From assembly GCA_035538335.1 (NCBI GenBank), contig DATLKN010000045.1, positions 1 through 64,000 on the forward strand: a stretch of DNA of 64,000 bases. Direction: 5' to 3'. The notes under the pieces were generated by a model, which saw nothing but the letters and a program-made list of their open reading frames with translations, did no database searches and was not told the origin of the DNA. The position numbers and the translations under genes were made by a program. How positions within the stretch are numbered: position 1 is the first letter of the stretch; each line of letters begins with the position of its first letter. Source of the stretch: AP-15 sp035538335 (GTDB taxonomy: Bacteria > Pseudomonadota > Alphaproteobacteria > ATCC43930 > CGMCC-115725). Positions 47,211 through 56,037 of the stretch are shown in pieces.

Positions 47211-48919
47211 TGCTGGGCAACGCTGAGCGTGTTGTTCCAGGCCCAATAGATGACGAGCCCGGCCGGGAAATGCGCCAGCATGAAGGTGAAGACGATCGGC
47301 AGCGCCATGAACATGCGCGCCTGCATCGGATCGACCGGCTGCGGGTTCAGTTTCTGCTGCGCGAACATCGTCAGGCCCATGATCAGGGGCCAGGCGCCGA
47401 TGTCGAGAAACCCGCCGATCACCGGCACATGCGCGGGATCGAAGGGCAACAGGCCGAAGAGATTGGCGAAGGAGGTCGGGTCGGGCGCCGACAAATCGTG
47501 GATCCAGCCGAAAAACGGCGCGTGCCGCATCTCGATCGTGACGAACAGCACCTTGTAGAGCGAGAAGAACACCGGGATCTGGATGACGATCGGCAGGCAT
47601 CCGGCGAGCGGGTTCGCGCCGACCCGCTTGTAGAGCGCCATCATCTCCTGCTGCTGGCGCGCCTTGTCGTCGGGGAAGCGCTCGCGCAGTTTTTGGATTT
47701 CCGGCTGCAAGAGCTTCATCTTGCTCATCGCCGCATAGGATTTGTTGGCGAGCGGGAAAAACAAGAGCTTGACGCAGAGCGTGAAGAGCAAGATCGCCAG
47801 CCCGAAATTGCCGAGCAAATGGTAGAAGAACTGCAGGGCCAGGAAGATCGGCTTCGTCAAAAAATAGAACCAGCCGAAATCGATCGCCCGGTCGAAGCGC
47901 GGAATGCCGGCCGCCGCATAGGCGTCGAGCAGGTTGACTTCCTTGGCGCCGGCGAAGAAGCGGGTCGAGAAGGTGGTCGTGGCGCCGGCTGCGAGGCTCG
48001 CCTGCGGCCCCAGATAATCGGCCTGATAGCGGTCGGTGCCGTCCGCGAGCGTGTGCGTGAAGCGCGCCTCTAGCTTGGCGTTCTGCGGCGGGATCAGCGC
48101 CGTCAGCCAATATTTGTCGGTGAATCCGAGCCAGCCGCCCCTCGTCGAGTAACGGTTCGGCTCCTTCGGGCCGAGCGAGGCGTATTTGACTTCCTGCAGC
48201 GAGCCGTCGAGATAGCCGATCAAGCCTTCGAACAGGATGTAGTACCCCAGCACCTCCGGCGTGCCGGTCCGGCTGACGAGCCCGTAGGGCGACAGCGCGA
48301 CCGGCGCCGAGCCGGTGTTTTTGACGCTGTCCTCGACGGTGAACATGTAGTTGTTGTCGACGCTGATCCGCCGCGTGAAGAAGAGGCCGGCGCCGTTGTT
48401 CCAGCTCAGCGTCACGGGATGCGAGGGCGTCAGTTCGCCACCCTCGGCGGTCCATTGCGTATCCGGCTCCGGCAGCTTAATGCCCGGCGTCTGCGCGACC
48501 CAGCCGAATTCGGCGAGATAGGCGCTCTTCGCCCCGCTCGGCCGCAGCAGCACGACATCGGGGCTCTTCGGGTTCACCGTGTCGTGGTAGCGCGCGAGCG
48601 TCAGATCGTCGAGCCGGCCGCCCGCGAGATCGATCGAGCCGTGCAGGCTCGGCGTCGAGATCTTGACGCGCGGGCTCGCCGCGAGCACCGCGGCGCGCGG
48701 CTTGCCGGTCGACGCCGGCGCGGCGGCGGGCAGTTTCGCGGACGGCGTCACTGTCCCCGGCGCACTCGGCGCGGTCGTGCCGGGCGCATTCGTGCCCTGC
48801 GAAGTCGCGGTCTTGTGGATCGGCGGCGGCGGATAGAAGCGCTGGGCGACGAATTGAAAAGCGATCAGAATCCCGACCGACAGCACGATCGCGATCAGCA
48901 GGTTGCGCTGGTCCATCAC
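47177..48919 (-). CDS. yidC: Membrane protein insertase YidC
   Basis: 580 residues. N-terminal membrane segment LLIAIVLSVGILIAFQFVAQRFYP, then a Pro/Ala-rich linker and the large periplasmic beta-sandwich domain (about 75-350). The conserved insertase core has five segments, including FYFLTKPIFLALQFFYHLLGNFGLAILLFTLCVKLLFFPLANKSY and the cytoplasmic hairpin PEIQKLRERFPDDKARQQQEMMALYKRVGANPLAGCLP. It inserts inner-membrane proteins with or without SecYEG. Its ATG overlaps the yidD stop (ATGA). Confidence 0.97.
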   Translation of the reverse strand: MMDQRNLLIAIVLSVGILIAFQFVAQRFYPPPPIHKTATSQGTNAPGTTAPSAPGTVTPSAKLPAAAPASTGKPRAAVLAASPRVKISTPSLHGSIDLAGGRLDDLTLARYHDTVNPKSPDVVLLRPSGAKSAYLAEFGWVAQTPGIKLPEPDTQWTAEGGELTPSHPVTLSWNNGAGLFFTRRISVDNNYMFTVEDSVKNTGSAPVALSPYGLVSRTGTPEVLGYYILFEGLIGYLDGSLQEVKYASLGPKEPNRYSTRGGWLGFTDKYWLTALIPPQNAKLEARFTHTLADGTDRYQADYLGPQASLAAGATTTFSTRFFAGAKEVNLLDAYAAAGIPRFDRAIDFGWFYFLTKPIFLALQFFYHLLGNFGLAILLFTLCVKLLFFPLANKSYAAMSKMKLLQPEIQKLRERFPDDKARQQQEMMALYKRVGANPLAGCLPIVIQIPVFFSLYKVLFVTIEMRHAPFFGWIHDLSAPDPTSFANLFGLLPFDPAHVPVIGGFLDIGAWPLIMGLTMFAQQKLNPQPVDPMQARMFMALPIVFTFMLAHFPAGLVIYWAWNNTLSVAQQWVIMHRQGAA

Positions 48920-49167
48920 GGTCGCGGCTCGGTCGGCACCGGGTCGTAGCCGCTGCCGCCCCAGGGGTGGCAGCGCAGCAGCCGCCGCAAGGCGAGCGCG
49001 CCGCCCGTCAGCGCGCCGTGCCGCGCGATCGCCTCGGCGGCGTAGTCCGAGCAGCTCGGCAGATAGCGGCAGGACGGCGGCAGCACCGGCGACAGCAGCA
49101 GCTGATAGGCCCGGATCATGCCGCGCAACACCAGGCCGACCGGCCCCGCTCGCCCATGCCGATGCAT
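48916..49167 (-). CDS. yidD: Membrane protein insertion efficiency factor YidD
   Basis: 83 residues. The family core is IRAYQLLLSPVLPPSCRYLPSCSDYAAEAIARHGALTGGALALRRLLRCHPWGGSGYDPVP, with the conserved C-R-Y-x-P-x-C-S pattern. It is a small amphipathic membrane-associated protein that helps YidC. The ATG at 49167 is 1 bp downstream of the rnpA stop, and the gene overlaps yidC by 4 bp, so rnpA-yidD-yidC are translationally coupled. Confidence 0.95.
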   Translation of the reverse strand: MHRHGRAGPVGLVLRGMIRAYQLLLSPVLPPSCRYLPSCSDYAAEAIARHGALTGGALALRRLLRCHPWGGSGYDPVPTEPRP

Positions 49168-49168
49168 C

Positions 49169-49594
49169 TCATTCCTCCTCGCCGGCGCGCAGCCGGCGCG
49201 CCTCGCTGCCGCGGTCGACCCGCCGCAGCGCCTTTTCGAGATCCTCGACGAGGGCCCGATAGGGCCGCTCGGCGGTGCCGGCGCGGGCCACCAGCACATA
49301 ATCGCTTCCCGGCCGCGCCGCGCGCGGCAGCACCTCGGCGGCGGCTGCGCGCAGCCGCCGCTTCGCGCGATTGCGCACCACCGCGTTGCCGACCTTGCGG
49401 CTCGCCGTGAAACCGACCCGCACCGTCGCATCGCCGGCAGCGTAACCGGGGCGCGGCGCCGCCTGCAACAACAGGCCCGGCATCGCGGCCCGCGTGCGCC
49501 TCGCCGCGACACGCAGAAAATCGGCGCGGATCTTGAGCCTTGCAAGCGTGCCGGGCGCGGGATTGGGCGCCGCCGCGCCGCCTTTTTCCGTCAC
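49169..49594 (-). CDS. rnpA: Ribonuclease P protein component
   Basis: 141 residues from a GTG at 49594, just after rpmH; a longer frame overlapping rpmH exists but is less likely. It contains LARLKIRADFLRVAARRTRAAMPGLLLQ and the RNR motif region VGFTASRKVGNAVVRNRAKRRLRAAAAEVL, which binds the RNase P RNA and the pre-tRNA leader. Together with rnpB RNA it matures tRNA 5' ends. The N-terminal 25 residues are low-complexity. Confidence 0.95.
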   Translation of the reverse strand: MTEKGGAAAPNPAPGTLARLKIRADFLRVAARRTRAAMPGLLLQAAPRPGYAAGDATVRVGFTASRKVGNAVVRNRAKRRLRAAAAEVLPRAARPGSDYVLVARAGTAERPYRALVEDLEKALRRVDRGSEARRLRAGEEE

Positions 49595-49625
49595 GGGGTG
49601 CGCGGCAGCCGCGTCGGCCGGTGCG

Positions 49626-49760
49626 TCAGGCGGAGAGGCGCTTGCGGCCCTTGGCGCGCCGCGCAGCGAGCACCCGTCGGCCGCCGACGGTCGCCATCCG
49701 CGCGCGAAATCCATGCCGGCGCTTGCGGACGAGGTTGCTTGGCTGGTAAGTGCGCTTCAC
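49626..49760 (-). CDS. rpmH: 50S ribosomal protein L34
   Basis: 44 residues, the exact family length, from a GTG: MKRTYQPSNLVRKRRHGFRA then RMATVGGRRVLAARRAKGRKRLSA. A component of the large ribosomal subunit. First gene of the minus-strand run rpmH-rnpA-yidD-yidC-engB, divergent from the ferritin-like gene. Confidence 0.97.
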   Translation of the reverse strand: MKRTYQPSNLVRKRRHGFRARMATVGGRRVLAARRAKGRKRLSA

Positions 49761-49883
49761 GGCACCCGACTCCGAATTGCCGCCCCAACTGCCGGGCGGC
49801 GCCGGCTGTATACGGGAGAGGCAGCGGGGTGTCAACGCCGGCCGGCTCGATCCGGCCGTTTGCCGAGGAGGTGGAAGAGGCCG

Positions 49884-50798
49884 ATGCCGAATGATGCGGC
49901 GATCGCCAGCGCCGATGCGGCCGCCCGCCGCTGGGCGGACCCCGAGCCCGGGCCGATCGCGTTTGGCAGCCCGGCGCACAAGGATCTGTTCTGCCGGATG
50001 CTGCTCGAGACGCACAACCCCTATAAGCCGCATGCCGTCGTGTGGCCGCGGCTCGACGACGCCGCCCGCGCCCGGCTCGTCGGCCTGCCGATCTGGGACA
50101 TCGCCGTGCAGACCGAGGGCAAGGCGCGGCAGCGCGTCTCGAGCTATGGCGCGAGGGTTGCCGATCCGCTGCTGCGGCGGGCGATCGATCTCGACGGCTT
50201 CGAAGAGGGCCGCCACAAGGAGGTGCTGTCGAACCTCGTCGCGGCTTACGGCATCGCCCTCGCGCCCGAGCCCCCCTACCCGCCGCCGCGCGACGCCGAA
50301 TGGGCCTTCATGGTGACCGGCTTCAGCGAGTGCATCGACAGCGTCTTCGCCTTCGGCCTCTTCGCGCTGGCGCGCCGGTCGGGCTTTTTCCCGCCCGCTC
50401 TGGTCGATACCTTCGAGCCGATCATGCAGGAGGAGGCGCGCCACATCCTGTTCTTCGTCAACTGGGTCGCCTGGCACCGGCGCAACCTCGCCTGGTGGCG
50501 CCGGCCGTGGTTTGCCCTCCGGGTCCTCGGCGTCTGGGCGTTTCTGGTCTGGGAGCGGATCGGCATCGCCCGCGGCCTCGACACCGAGGGCAGCGCCGCG
50601 ACGCCGCAGGACAACAACTTCACGCTGACCGGCAGCAAGGCGCTGGGCGCCGCCGATTTGAGCGCCGCGGCGCTCATCGACGTCTGCCTCGCCGAGAACG
50701 AGCGGCGGCTTTCCGGCTATGACGCGCGCCTGTTGCGGCCGCGCACCGTGCCGGGGCTGCTGCGCTTCGCGCGCCGCTTCATGCGCGCTGCCGCATGA
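49884..50798 (+). CDS. Ferritin-like di-iron protein
   Basis: 304 residues from an ATG preceded by GAGGAGGTGGAAGAGG. It contains two ExxRH-type motifs (LDGFEEGRHKEVLSNL and IMQEEARHILFFVNW) in a helical bundle, the pattern of ferritin-like or aminobenzoate-oxygenase-like carboxylate di-iron proteins, plus a hydrophobic stretch WWRRPWFALRVLGVWAFLVW that may contact the membrane. Predicted oxidase or oxygenase; substrate unknown. The next gene starts 4 bp before its stop, so they are coupled. Confidence 0.75.
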   Translation: MPNDAAIASADAAARRWADPEPGPIAFGSPAHKDLFCRMLLETHNPYKPHAVVWPRLDDAARARLVGLPIWDIAVQTEGKARQRVSSYGARVADPLLRRAIDLDGFEEGRHKEVLSNLVAAYGIALAPEPPYPPPRDAEWAFMVTGFSECIDSVFAFGLFALARRSGFFPPALVDTFEPIMQEEARHILFFVNWVAWHRRNLAWWRRPWFALRVLGVWAFLVWERIGIARGLDTEGSAATPQDNNFTLTGSKALGAADLSAAALIDVCLAENERRLSGYDARLLRPRTVPGLLRFARRFMRAAA

Positions 50799-51790
50799 GA
50801 GAAGGCGCGCACAGGTGGCGCGCGCGGCTGCTGCCGCTCGCCGCAGCGCTCGTCGGGCTGGGGCTGATCGCCGCCCTCGTCGTCCATATCGGGGCCGGCG
50901 CCGTCGGCGCCTCGCTCGCCGCCTTCGGCTGGCGGGCGCTCGCCGCGATCGTCGCGATCCATCTCGGGCTGATCGCGGTGATGGGGCTCGCCTGGCGGGA
51001 GCTGTTACCGGGGACCCGAGGATGGGTCGGGATCTGGGGCCGGCTGGTGCGCGATTCCGCCGCCGAGGTGTTGCCGCTGTCGCAGCTCGGCGGCTATGTG
51101 CTGGGGGCGCGCGCCGTCGCCCTCGCCGGGGTCGCCGGCGCCGCCGCCGCCGGCAGCACGATCGTCGACGTGACCTTGGAATTCGTCTCACAGCTCGCCT
51201 ACACCGGGCTCGGCCTCGCCTGGCTCATCTACCTGCGGCCGCACGCGGCGCTGACGGGCCCGGTCGCCGCCGGCCTCTTGGTCGCGGGGCTCGCCGCCGC
51301 GGGCTTTCTGCTCGTCCAGCATCGCGGCTTCGCCTTCCTCGACCAGCTGGGGCGCGCCATCGGCCGCGGCTGGGCCGACCGCGGCGCCGCCGGCGCCGCC
51401 GCCCTGCACGCCGAGATCGCCGCCATCTATCGCCGCCGCCGCCGCCTGCTCGCCGGCTTTCTCTTGCATCTCGGCTGCTGGATCGCGAGCACCGTCGAAT
51501 CCTGGCTGGCGCTCAAGATCGCCGGCACGCCGCTCGCCTTCGGCGCGGTGCTGGTGATCGAGAGCCTGCTCTACGCGATCCGCACCGCCGCCTTCGCGGT
51601 GCCGAACGCGCTCGGCGTGCAGGAAGGCGCCTATATCCTGCTCGGCGCCGGGTTCGGCCTCAACCCGGAGATGGCGCTCGCCCTGTCCTTGCTGAAACGG
51701 GCGCGCGACATCTCGATCGGGCTGCCGGCGCTCGGGCTGTGGCAGGCGGTGGAGAGCCGGCGCTTCTTGCGGCGCTCGCGGCGGGCCTGA
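50795..51790 (+). CDS. Lysylphosphatidylglycerol-synthase-TM family membrane protein (HpnL-like)
   Basis: 331 residues with about eight hydrophobic segments. Diagnostic segments are VLPLSQLGGYVLGARAVAL, a Ser/Asp-containing TIVDVTLEFVSQLAYTGLGL and FAVPNALGVQEGAYILLGAGFGLNPEMALALSLLKRARDI. This is the UPF0104/LPG_synthase_TM fold, closest in features to HpnL, which is implicated in hopanoid or glycolipid handling in alphaproteobacteria. No other hopanoid gene lies in the window, so the HpnL label is tentative. Its ATG overlaps the ferritin-like gene by 4 bp. Confidence 0.8.
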   Translation: MREGAHRWRARLLPLAAALVGLGLIAALVVHIGAGAVGASLAAFGWRALAAIVAIHLGLIAVMGLAWRELLPGTRGWVGIWGRLVRDSAAEVLPLSQLGGYVLGARAVALAGVAGAAAAGSTIVDVTLEFVSQLAYTGLGLAWLIYLRPHAALTGPVAAGLLVAGLAAAGFLLVQHRGFAFLDQLGRAIGRGWADRGAAGAAALHAEIAAIYRRRRRLLAGFLLHLGCWIASTVESWLALKIAGTPLAFGAVLVIESLLYAIRTAAFAVPNALGVQEGAYILLGAGFGLNPEMALALSLLKRARDISIGLPALGLWQAVESRRFLRRSRRA

Positions 51791-51880
51791 GCCCTCACGC
51801 GAAGGTGAGCGGCGGGCCCCGCCCGATCGGCTAGCATCGGCGTCAGGGAATGGCAAACGGTTTGAGGCATTTTCTCCTTT

Positions 51881-51940
51881 CGTCATGGCCGGGCTTGACC
51901 CGGCCATCCATGGACCCGCGGGTCAAGCCCGCGGGTGACG
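51881..51940. repeat. Dispersed double palindrome (GGCCGGGCTTGACCCGGCC type)
   Basis: Two adjacent palindromes, GGCCGGGCTTGACCCGGCC and CCCGCGGGTCAAGCCCGCGGG, flanked by CGTCAT and GTGACG. This is the alphaproteobacterial 'CGTCATGGCCGGGCTTGACCC' intergenic repeat. It lies 48 bp upstream of the TVP38 gene, so that gene's promoter must be within or very close to it. Confidence 0.8.
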
Positions 51941-51987
51941 AGAAGGGGGGTGCCGATGAGACTGGAAGTCTGTGCCGAAAGCCGCCG

Positions 51988-52713
51988 ATGTCGGATGACA
52001 CGCTCAGAAAGAATGCGATCTCGCTGCGCCGCCTGCTGCCGCTCGCGCTGCTGCTCGCGGCCGGCATTGCGTTTCTCGCGCTCGGCGGCGATCGCTATCT
52101 GAGCTTCGCCGCCCTTGCCGGGCATCGCCGCTGGCTCGAGGGGTTCCTCGCGCATTCCGAGCTCGAGGCTGCGCTCGCTTTCGTCGGCCTCTACGCCGGG
52201 CTTGCCGCGCTCTCGGTTCCAGGCGCGGCAATCCTGACGATCGCCGGCGGGTTCCTGTTCGGGACCTGGCTCGGAACCCTCCTCTCCGTCGTCGGCGCGA
52301 CGATCGGCGCGAGCCTCATCTTTCTCGCGGCGCGCGCCGGGCTTGCCGGCTTCGTCGGCCGCATCGGCCCGGCCGGGCGGCGGCTCGAAGCCGGGTTCCG
52401 CGCCGGCGCCTTCAACTACCTGCTGGCGCTGCGCCTCGTGCCGATCGTCCCGTTCTGGCTCGTCAACCTCGTCGCCGGCGCGGCCGGCATGGCGCTCGTC
52501 CCTTATGTGCTGGCGACCCTCTTCGGCATCGTCCCGGCGGGGCTCGTCTATGCGAGCCTCGGCAGCGGGCTCGGCGCGCTGCTCGACCGCGGCCGAATGC
52601 CCGATCTCGCGATCCTCTTCCGGCCGGGCATCCTGTTGCCGGTATTGGGGCTCGCCGTCCTCGCCCTGCTGCCGCCGCTCTGGCGCCTGTGGCGCGGCAA
52701 GCGCGCGGCGTGA
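51988..52713 (+). CDS. TVP38/TMEM64 (DedA-like) membrane protein
   Basis: 241 residues from the ATG at 51988; an in-frame upstream start would read through the repeat element. The membrane core contains LSVPGAAILTIAGGFLFGTWLGTLLSVVGATIGASLIFLAAR, the SNARE-associated/VTT signature, and FNYLLALRLVPIVPFWLVNLVAGAAGM. These proteins act in lipid scrambling or membrane homeostasis. It overlaps by 4 bp the following MerA-like oxidoreductase gene; TVP38 and such oxidoreductases are often neighbours or fused. Confidence 0.9.
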   Translation: MSDDTLRKNAISLRRLLPLALLLAAGIAFLALGGDRYLSFAALAGHRRWLEGFLAHSELEAALAFVGLYAGLAALSVPGAAILTIAGGFLFGTWLGTLLSVVGATIGASLIFLAARAGLAGFVGRIGPAGRRLEAGFRAGAFNYLLALRLVPIVPFWLVNLVAGAAGMALVPYVLATLFGIVPAGLVYASLGSGLGALLDRGRMPDLAILFRPGILLPVLGLAVLALLPPLWRLWRGKRAA

Positions 52714-54122
52714 GCCCGCTCGCGCCCGACCTCTGCGTCGTCGGCGCCGGCGCCGGCGGGTTGGCGGTCGCCGCCGGCGCGGCGCAACTGGGCGCCAGCG
52801 TCGTCCTCGTCGAGCGCGGCGCGATGGGCGGCGACTGCCTCAATTACGGCTGCGTGCCGTCGAAATCGCTGCTCGCCGCGGCCCGCTACGCCGCGTCCTG
52901 GCGCGAGGCGGGCGCTTTCGGCCTCGCCTATGAGCCGCCGCGCGTCGATTTCGCCGCCGCCATGGAGAGCGTCGCACAGACCATCGCCCGGCTCGCGCCC
53001 AACGATTCGGCCGAGCGCTTCGAAAGCCTCGGGGTTCGCGTGCTGCCGGGCGAGGGGCGTTTCACCGGCCCCGGCGCGCTCGCCGTCGGCGACACGGAAA
53101 TCCGCCCGCGCCGGTTCGTCCTCGCGACCGGATCGCACCCCGCGATCCCGCCGATCCCCGGGCTCGCTGCGGCGCCGTTCCTCACGAACGAGACGGTCTT
53201 CGCCAACCGCGAATTGCCGGCGCACCTGCTCGTCATCGGCGGCGGGCCGATCGGCATCGAGCTGGCGCAGGCGCACCGCCGATTGGGCGCGCGCGTCAGC
53301 GTCTTCGACGCGGGGCCGCTGCTGCCGCGCGAGGACACGGAACTCGCGGCGGCGCTTACGGCGCAGCTCGCCGGAGAGGGGGTCGCGCTCTACCCGAACG
53401 TGACGATCGCCGCCGTCGAGCAGGACGACGCTGCGATCGTGCTGCGCCTCGCGGGCGGCGAGCGCATCGCCGGCTCGCACCTGCTCCTCGCCGCCGGCCG
53501 GCGGCCGAGCCTCGAGGCGCTCGACCTGCCGCGCGCCGGCATCGCCGCCGGGCCGTCCGGCATCATCGTCGACCGGCGGCTGCGCACGACCAACCGCCGC
53601 GCCTTCGCGATCGGTGACGCGGCAGGCGGGCCGCAATTCACGCATGTCGCGCTCTATCACGCCGGCATCGTCATCCGGAACGCGCTCTTCCGCATTCCGG
53701 CCAGGGTCGATTACCGCGCCTTGCCGTGGGTCACCTACACCGATCCCGAACTGGCGCAAGTCGGGCTGACGGAAAAGGCGGCGCGCGAGCGCTATTCCGC
53801 AATCGTCGTCGAGCGCTGGCCGTTCGCCGAGAACGACCGCGCGCAATGCGAGCGCGCGACCCGGGGCATGGTGAAGCTCGTGCTGCGGCAGGGCGGCCGC
53901 ATTCTCGGCGCCTCGATTCTCGGGGCGAATGCCGGCGATCTGATCCTTCCCTGGGCCTTGGCGATCGCGCGCCGGCTGAAGGCAGGCGCGCTCGCCAATC
54001 TCGTCGTGCCCTATCCGACCCGCGGCGAAGCCGGCAAGCGGGCGGCTGGCGCCTATTTCGCGCCGCACCTCTTTTCGCCGCGCACGCGGGCGCTCGTGCG
54101 CTTTCTCGCCCGCTTCGGCTGA
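52710..54122 (+). CDS. MerA-like FAD-dependent disulfide oxidoreductase
   Basis: 470 residues from a GTG overlapping the TVP38 stop (GTGA). The FAD-binding loop is VVGAGAGGLAVAAGAAQLG, and the redox-active pair Cys43/Cys48 lies in GGDCLNYGCVPSKSLL. An NAD(P)-binding GGGPIGIELAQAHRRLG and the FAD motif FAIGDAAGGPQFTHVA follow. The C-terminal interface reads PYPTRGEAGKRAAGAYF, as in the mercuric-reductase-like group rather than lipoamide dehydrogenase (HxHPT). The N-terminal metal-binding domain and the C-terminal Cys pair of true MerA are absent, so Hg(II) reduction is doubtful. Confidence 0.85.
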   Translation: MSPLAPDLCVVGAGAGGLAVAAGAAQLGASVVLVERGAMGGDCLNYGCVPSKSLLAAARYAASWREAGAFGLAYEPPRVDFAAAMESVAQTIARLAPNDSAERFESLGVRVLPGEGRFTGPGALAVGDTEIRPRRFVLATGSHPAIPPIPGLAAAPFLTNETVFANRELPAHLLVIGGGPIGIELAQAHRRLGARVSVFDAGPLLPREDTELAAALTAQLAGEGVALYPNVTIAAVEQDDAAIVLRLAGGERIAGSHLLLAAGRRPSLEALDLPRAGIAAGPSGIIVDRRLRTTNRRAFAIGDAAGGPQFTHVALYHAGIVIRNALFRIPARVDYRALPWVTYTDPELAQVGLTEKAARERYSAIVVERWPFAENDRAQCERATRGMVKLVLRQGGRILGASILGANAGDLILPWALAIARRLKAGALANLVVPYPTRGEAGKRAAGAYFAPHLFSPRTRALVRFLARFG

Positions 54123-54193
54123 GCGGCCGGCGGTTTTTGCGATAATATCGTGCGGCGGCAAAGCCGCGCTGGGACGAAAGGGGTATCCGCCGG

Positions 54194-55585
54194 GTGTTGC
54201 AGAGCCTATCCGCTCGCTTGCTGGTGCTGACCGTCTTTTTCGTCATGCTGAGCGAAGTGCTGATCTACGTCCCCTCGGTCGCGCGCTTCCGCATGACCTA
54301 TCTCGAAGACCGCCTCGCCGCCGGGCATCTCGCGACGATGGCGCTGGAAGCGAGCGGCGGCCGCGCCTTGCCGCAGGACCTGACGAACCGGCTGCTCGCC
54401 GAGGTCCGCGCGCACGCCGTCCTGCTGCATCGCCGCGCCGGGATGGTCGAGATGCTCGACAGCCCGCACCCGCCGCCGCCGCAATGGACGGTCGATCTGA
54501 GGCATCCGACGGTCACCGGCGCGATCATCGGCTCGATCAGAACGCTCTTCAGCCACGGCAATCCCGCCTTCCGCGTCCTCGGCCCGGCGCCGATGGAGCG
54601 CACGGCCACGATCGAGCTGCTGCTCGACCAGCGCCCGCTGCGCCGGGCGATGTGGGATTTCGGCAAGCGCATCTTCGAACTGTCGGTGGTGATCTCCGTC
54701 ATTACCGCGGCGCTCGTCTTTATCAGCCTGCATTGGCTGCTGGTGCGCCCGATGCGGCGCATCACCGAAAGCATGACGCTGTTCCGCGAAGACCCGGAGG
54801 ACGCCTCGCGCCGCATCGCCGCGGGCGGGCGCCTCGACGAGATCGGCCGCGCCGAGCGCGAGCTGGCGATGCTGCAGGAAACCGTGCGGCAGGCCTTGGG
54901 GCAGCGCGCGCGGCTGGCGGCGCTCGGCACCGCCGTCGGCAAGATCAACCACGATCTGCGCAACATCCTCGCAACCGCCCGGCTCGTCAGCGAAGGGTTG
55001 AGCGCGAGCGCCGCGCCCGAGGTGCGGCGGCTGGCGCCGCGCCTTGTCGAGGCGATCGACCGCGCGATCGCCTTGTGCACGCAGACCCTCGACTTCTCGC
55101 GCGAGGGCGCGCCGCCTTTCGCGCCGAGCCGGTTCGCGCTCGCCCCTCTCGTCGAGGAGATCGCCGCCGGTCTCGCGATTCCCGGCAACGGCCCGGCGAT
55201 CGCCTCGGCGATCCCGAAGGATCTCGTCGTCAAGGCCGACCGCGACCAGCTTCACCGCGTGCTCTTGAACCTGGTGAAGAACGCGGTCGAGGCGGGCGCG
55301 CACGAACTCGCCTTCTCCTCTTCGCGCCAAGACAAGGCGGTGGCGATCGACATCGCGGATGACGGGCCGGGGCTGCCGCCGCGGGCTCGCGACAATCTGT
55401 TCCGCCCGTTCTCCGGCTCGGCGCGGCCGGGCGGCAGCGGGCTCGGCCTCGCGATCGCCCGCGAATTGATGCGCGCCCATGGCGGCGATCTCGTACTCAT
55501 CGACAGCACCGCCGAGGGCACGGTCTTCCGGCTGACCCTGCCGGCGCCGGCCGAAATCAGTCGAGCGTCAGCGTCTCGGTCTTAA
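54194..55585 (+). CDS. Sensor histidine kinase
   Basis: 463 residues from a GTG (a TTG follows directly). First membrane segment at about residues 8-28, periplasmic sensor domain about 30-160, second segment about 163-184, then a HAMP-type region (RPMRRITESMTLFREDPED). The HisKA-like box has His253 in KINHDLRNILATARLVSEGL. The HATPase domain has the N box LVKNAVEAGA, G1 DIADDGPGLP and G2 GGSGLGLAIARELM. It autophosphorylates in response to an envelope signal. The nearest response regulator gene is convergent, with a small exported protein gene between them. Confidence 0.9.
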   Translation: MLQSLSARLLVLTVFFVMLSEVLIYVPSVARFRMTYLEDRLAAGHLATMALEASGGRALPQDLTNRLLAEVRAHAVLLHRRAGMVEMLDSPHPPPPQWTVDLRHPTVTGAIIGSIRTLFSHGNPAFRVLGPAPMERTATIELLLDQRPLRRAMWDFGKRIFELSVVISVITAALVFISLHWLLVRPMRRITESMTLFREDPEDASRRIAAGGRLDEIGRAERELAMLQETVRQALGQRARLAALGTAVGKINHDLRNILATARLVSEGLSASAAPEVRRLAPRLVEAIDRAIALCTQTLDFSREGAPPFAPSRFALAPLVEEIAAGLAIPGNGPAIASAIPKDLVVKADRDQLHRVLLNLVKNAVEAGAHELAFSSSRQDKAVAIDIADDGPGLPPRARDNLFRPFSGSARPGGSGLGLAIARELMRAHGGDLVLIDSTAEGTVFRLTLPAPAEISRASASRS

Positions 55586-55651
55586 CGCAAAAGCGGGAAC
55601 CCAGAGCGGCCGACGACACGTTGCCCTGCACCCCCGCCGACCTGAACCGCC

Positions 55652-56020
55652 TCATTTTTTCTTCAATTCGTCTTCGTACTCCTGGTGTGCCCGTTGCTCG
55701 TCCGCTTTGATGCGGGCCTGGTCTTGCAGATATTGGCCGCAGGCTTTTTCATTCTTGAAAAAGACGAAATGAAATCCCTTTTGCATCAGCGGCTTGTAGG
55801 CTTCCAGCTGGGGCAGCACAATCTCGGTTCGGGCCCCTTTCGCGACAATTCGCCCGCCGAGGGCGCGGGTGTGCGCCAATTCGAAGGCGGGAGGGTGATC
55901 GGAAACCTGGCACTTCGATCCGTTCGACCAATACCATGTCGCGGCATCGGCCGCGGACGCGATGCCGCCGAGCGCCACGCTCAACATGCCGAGGAAGATC
56001 AACGGCGATTTGCGGTACAC
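55652..56020 (-). CDS. Small exported protein (hypothetical)
   Basis: 122 residues from a GTG at 56020 (GGAGCG upstream). Signal peptide MYRKSPLIFLGMLSVALGG, ending at ASAADA. The mature part WYWSNGSKCQVSDHPPAFELAHTRALGGRIVAKGARTEIVLPQLEAY has two Cys residues (KCQV, ACGQY), and the C-terminus is a charged helix (QDQARIKADEQRAHQEYEDELKKK). No family is recognised. It lies between the convergent kinase gene and, 17 bp upstream on the same strand, the response regulator gene. Confidence 0.6.
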   Translation of the reverse strand: MYRKSPLIFLGMLSVALGGIASAADAATWYWSNGSKCQVSDHPPAFELAHTRALGGRIVAKGARTEIVLPQLEAYKPLMQKGFHFVFFKNEKACGQYLQDQARIKADEQRAHQEYEDELKKK

Positions 56021-56037
56021 GCTGCGCTCCGATCTGT

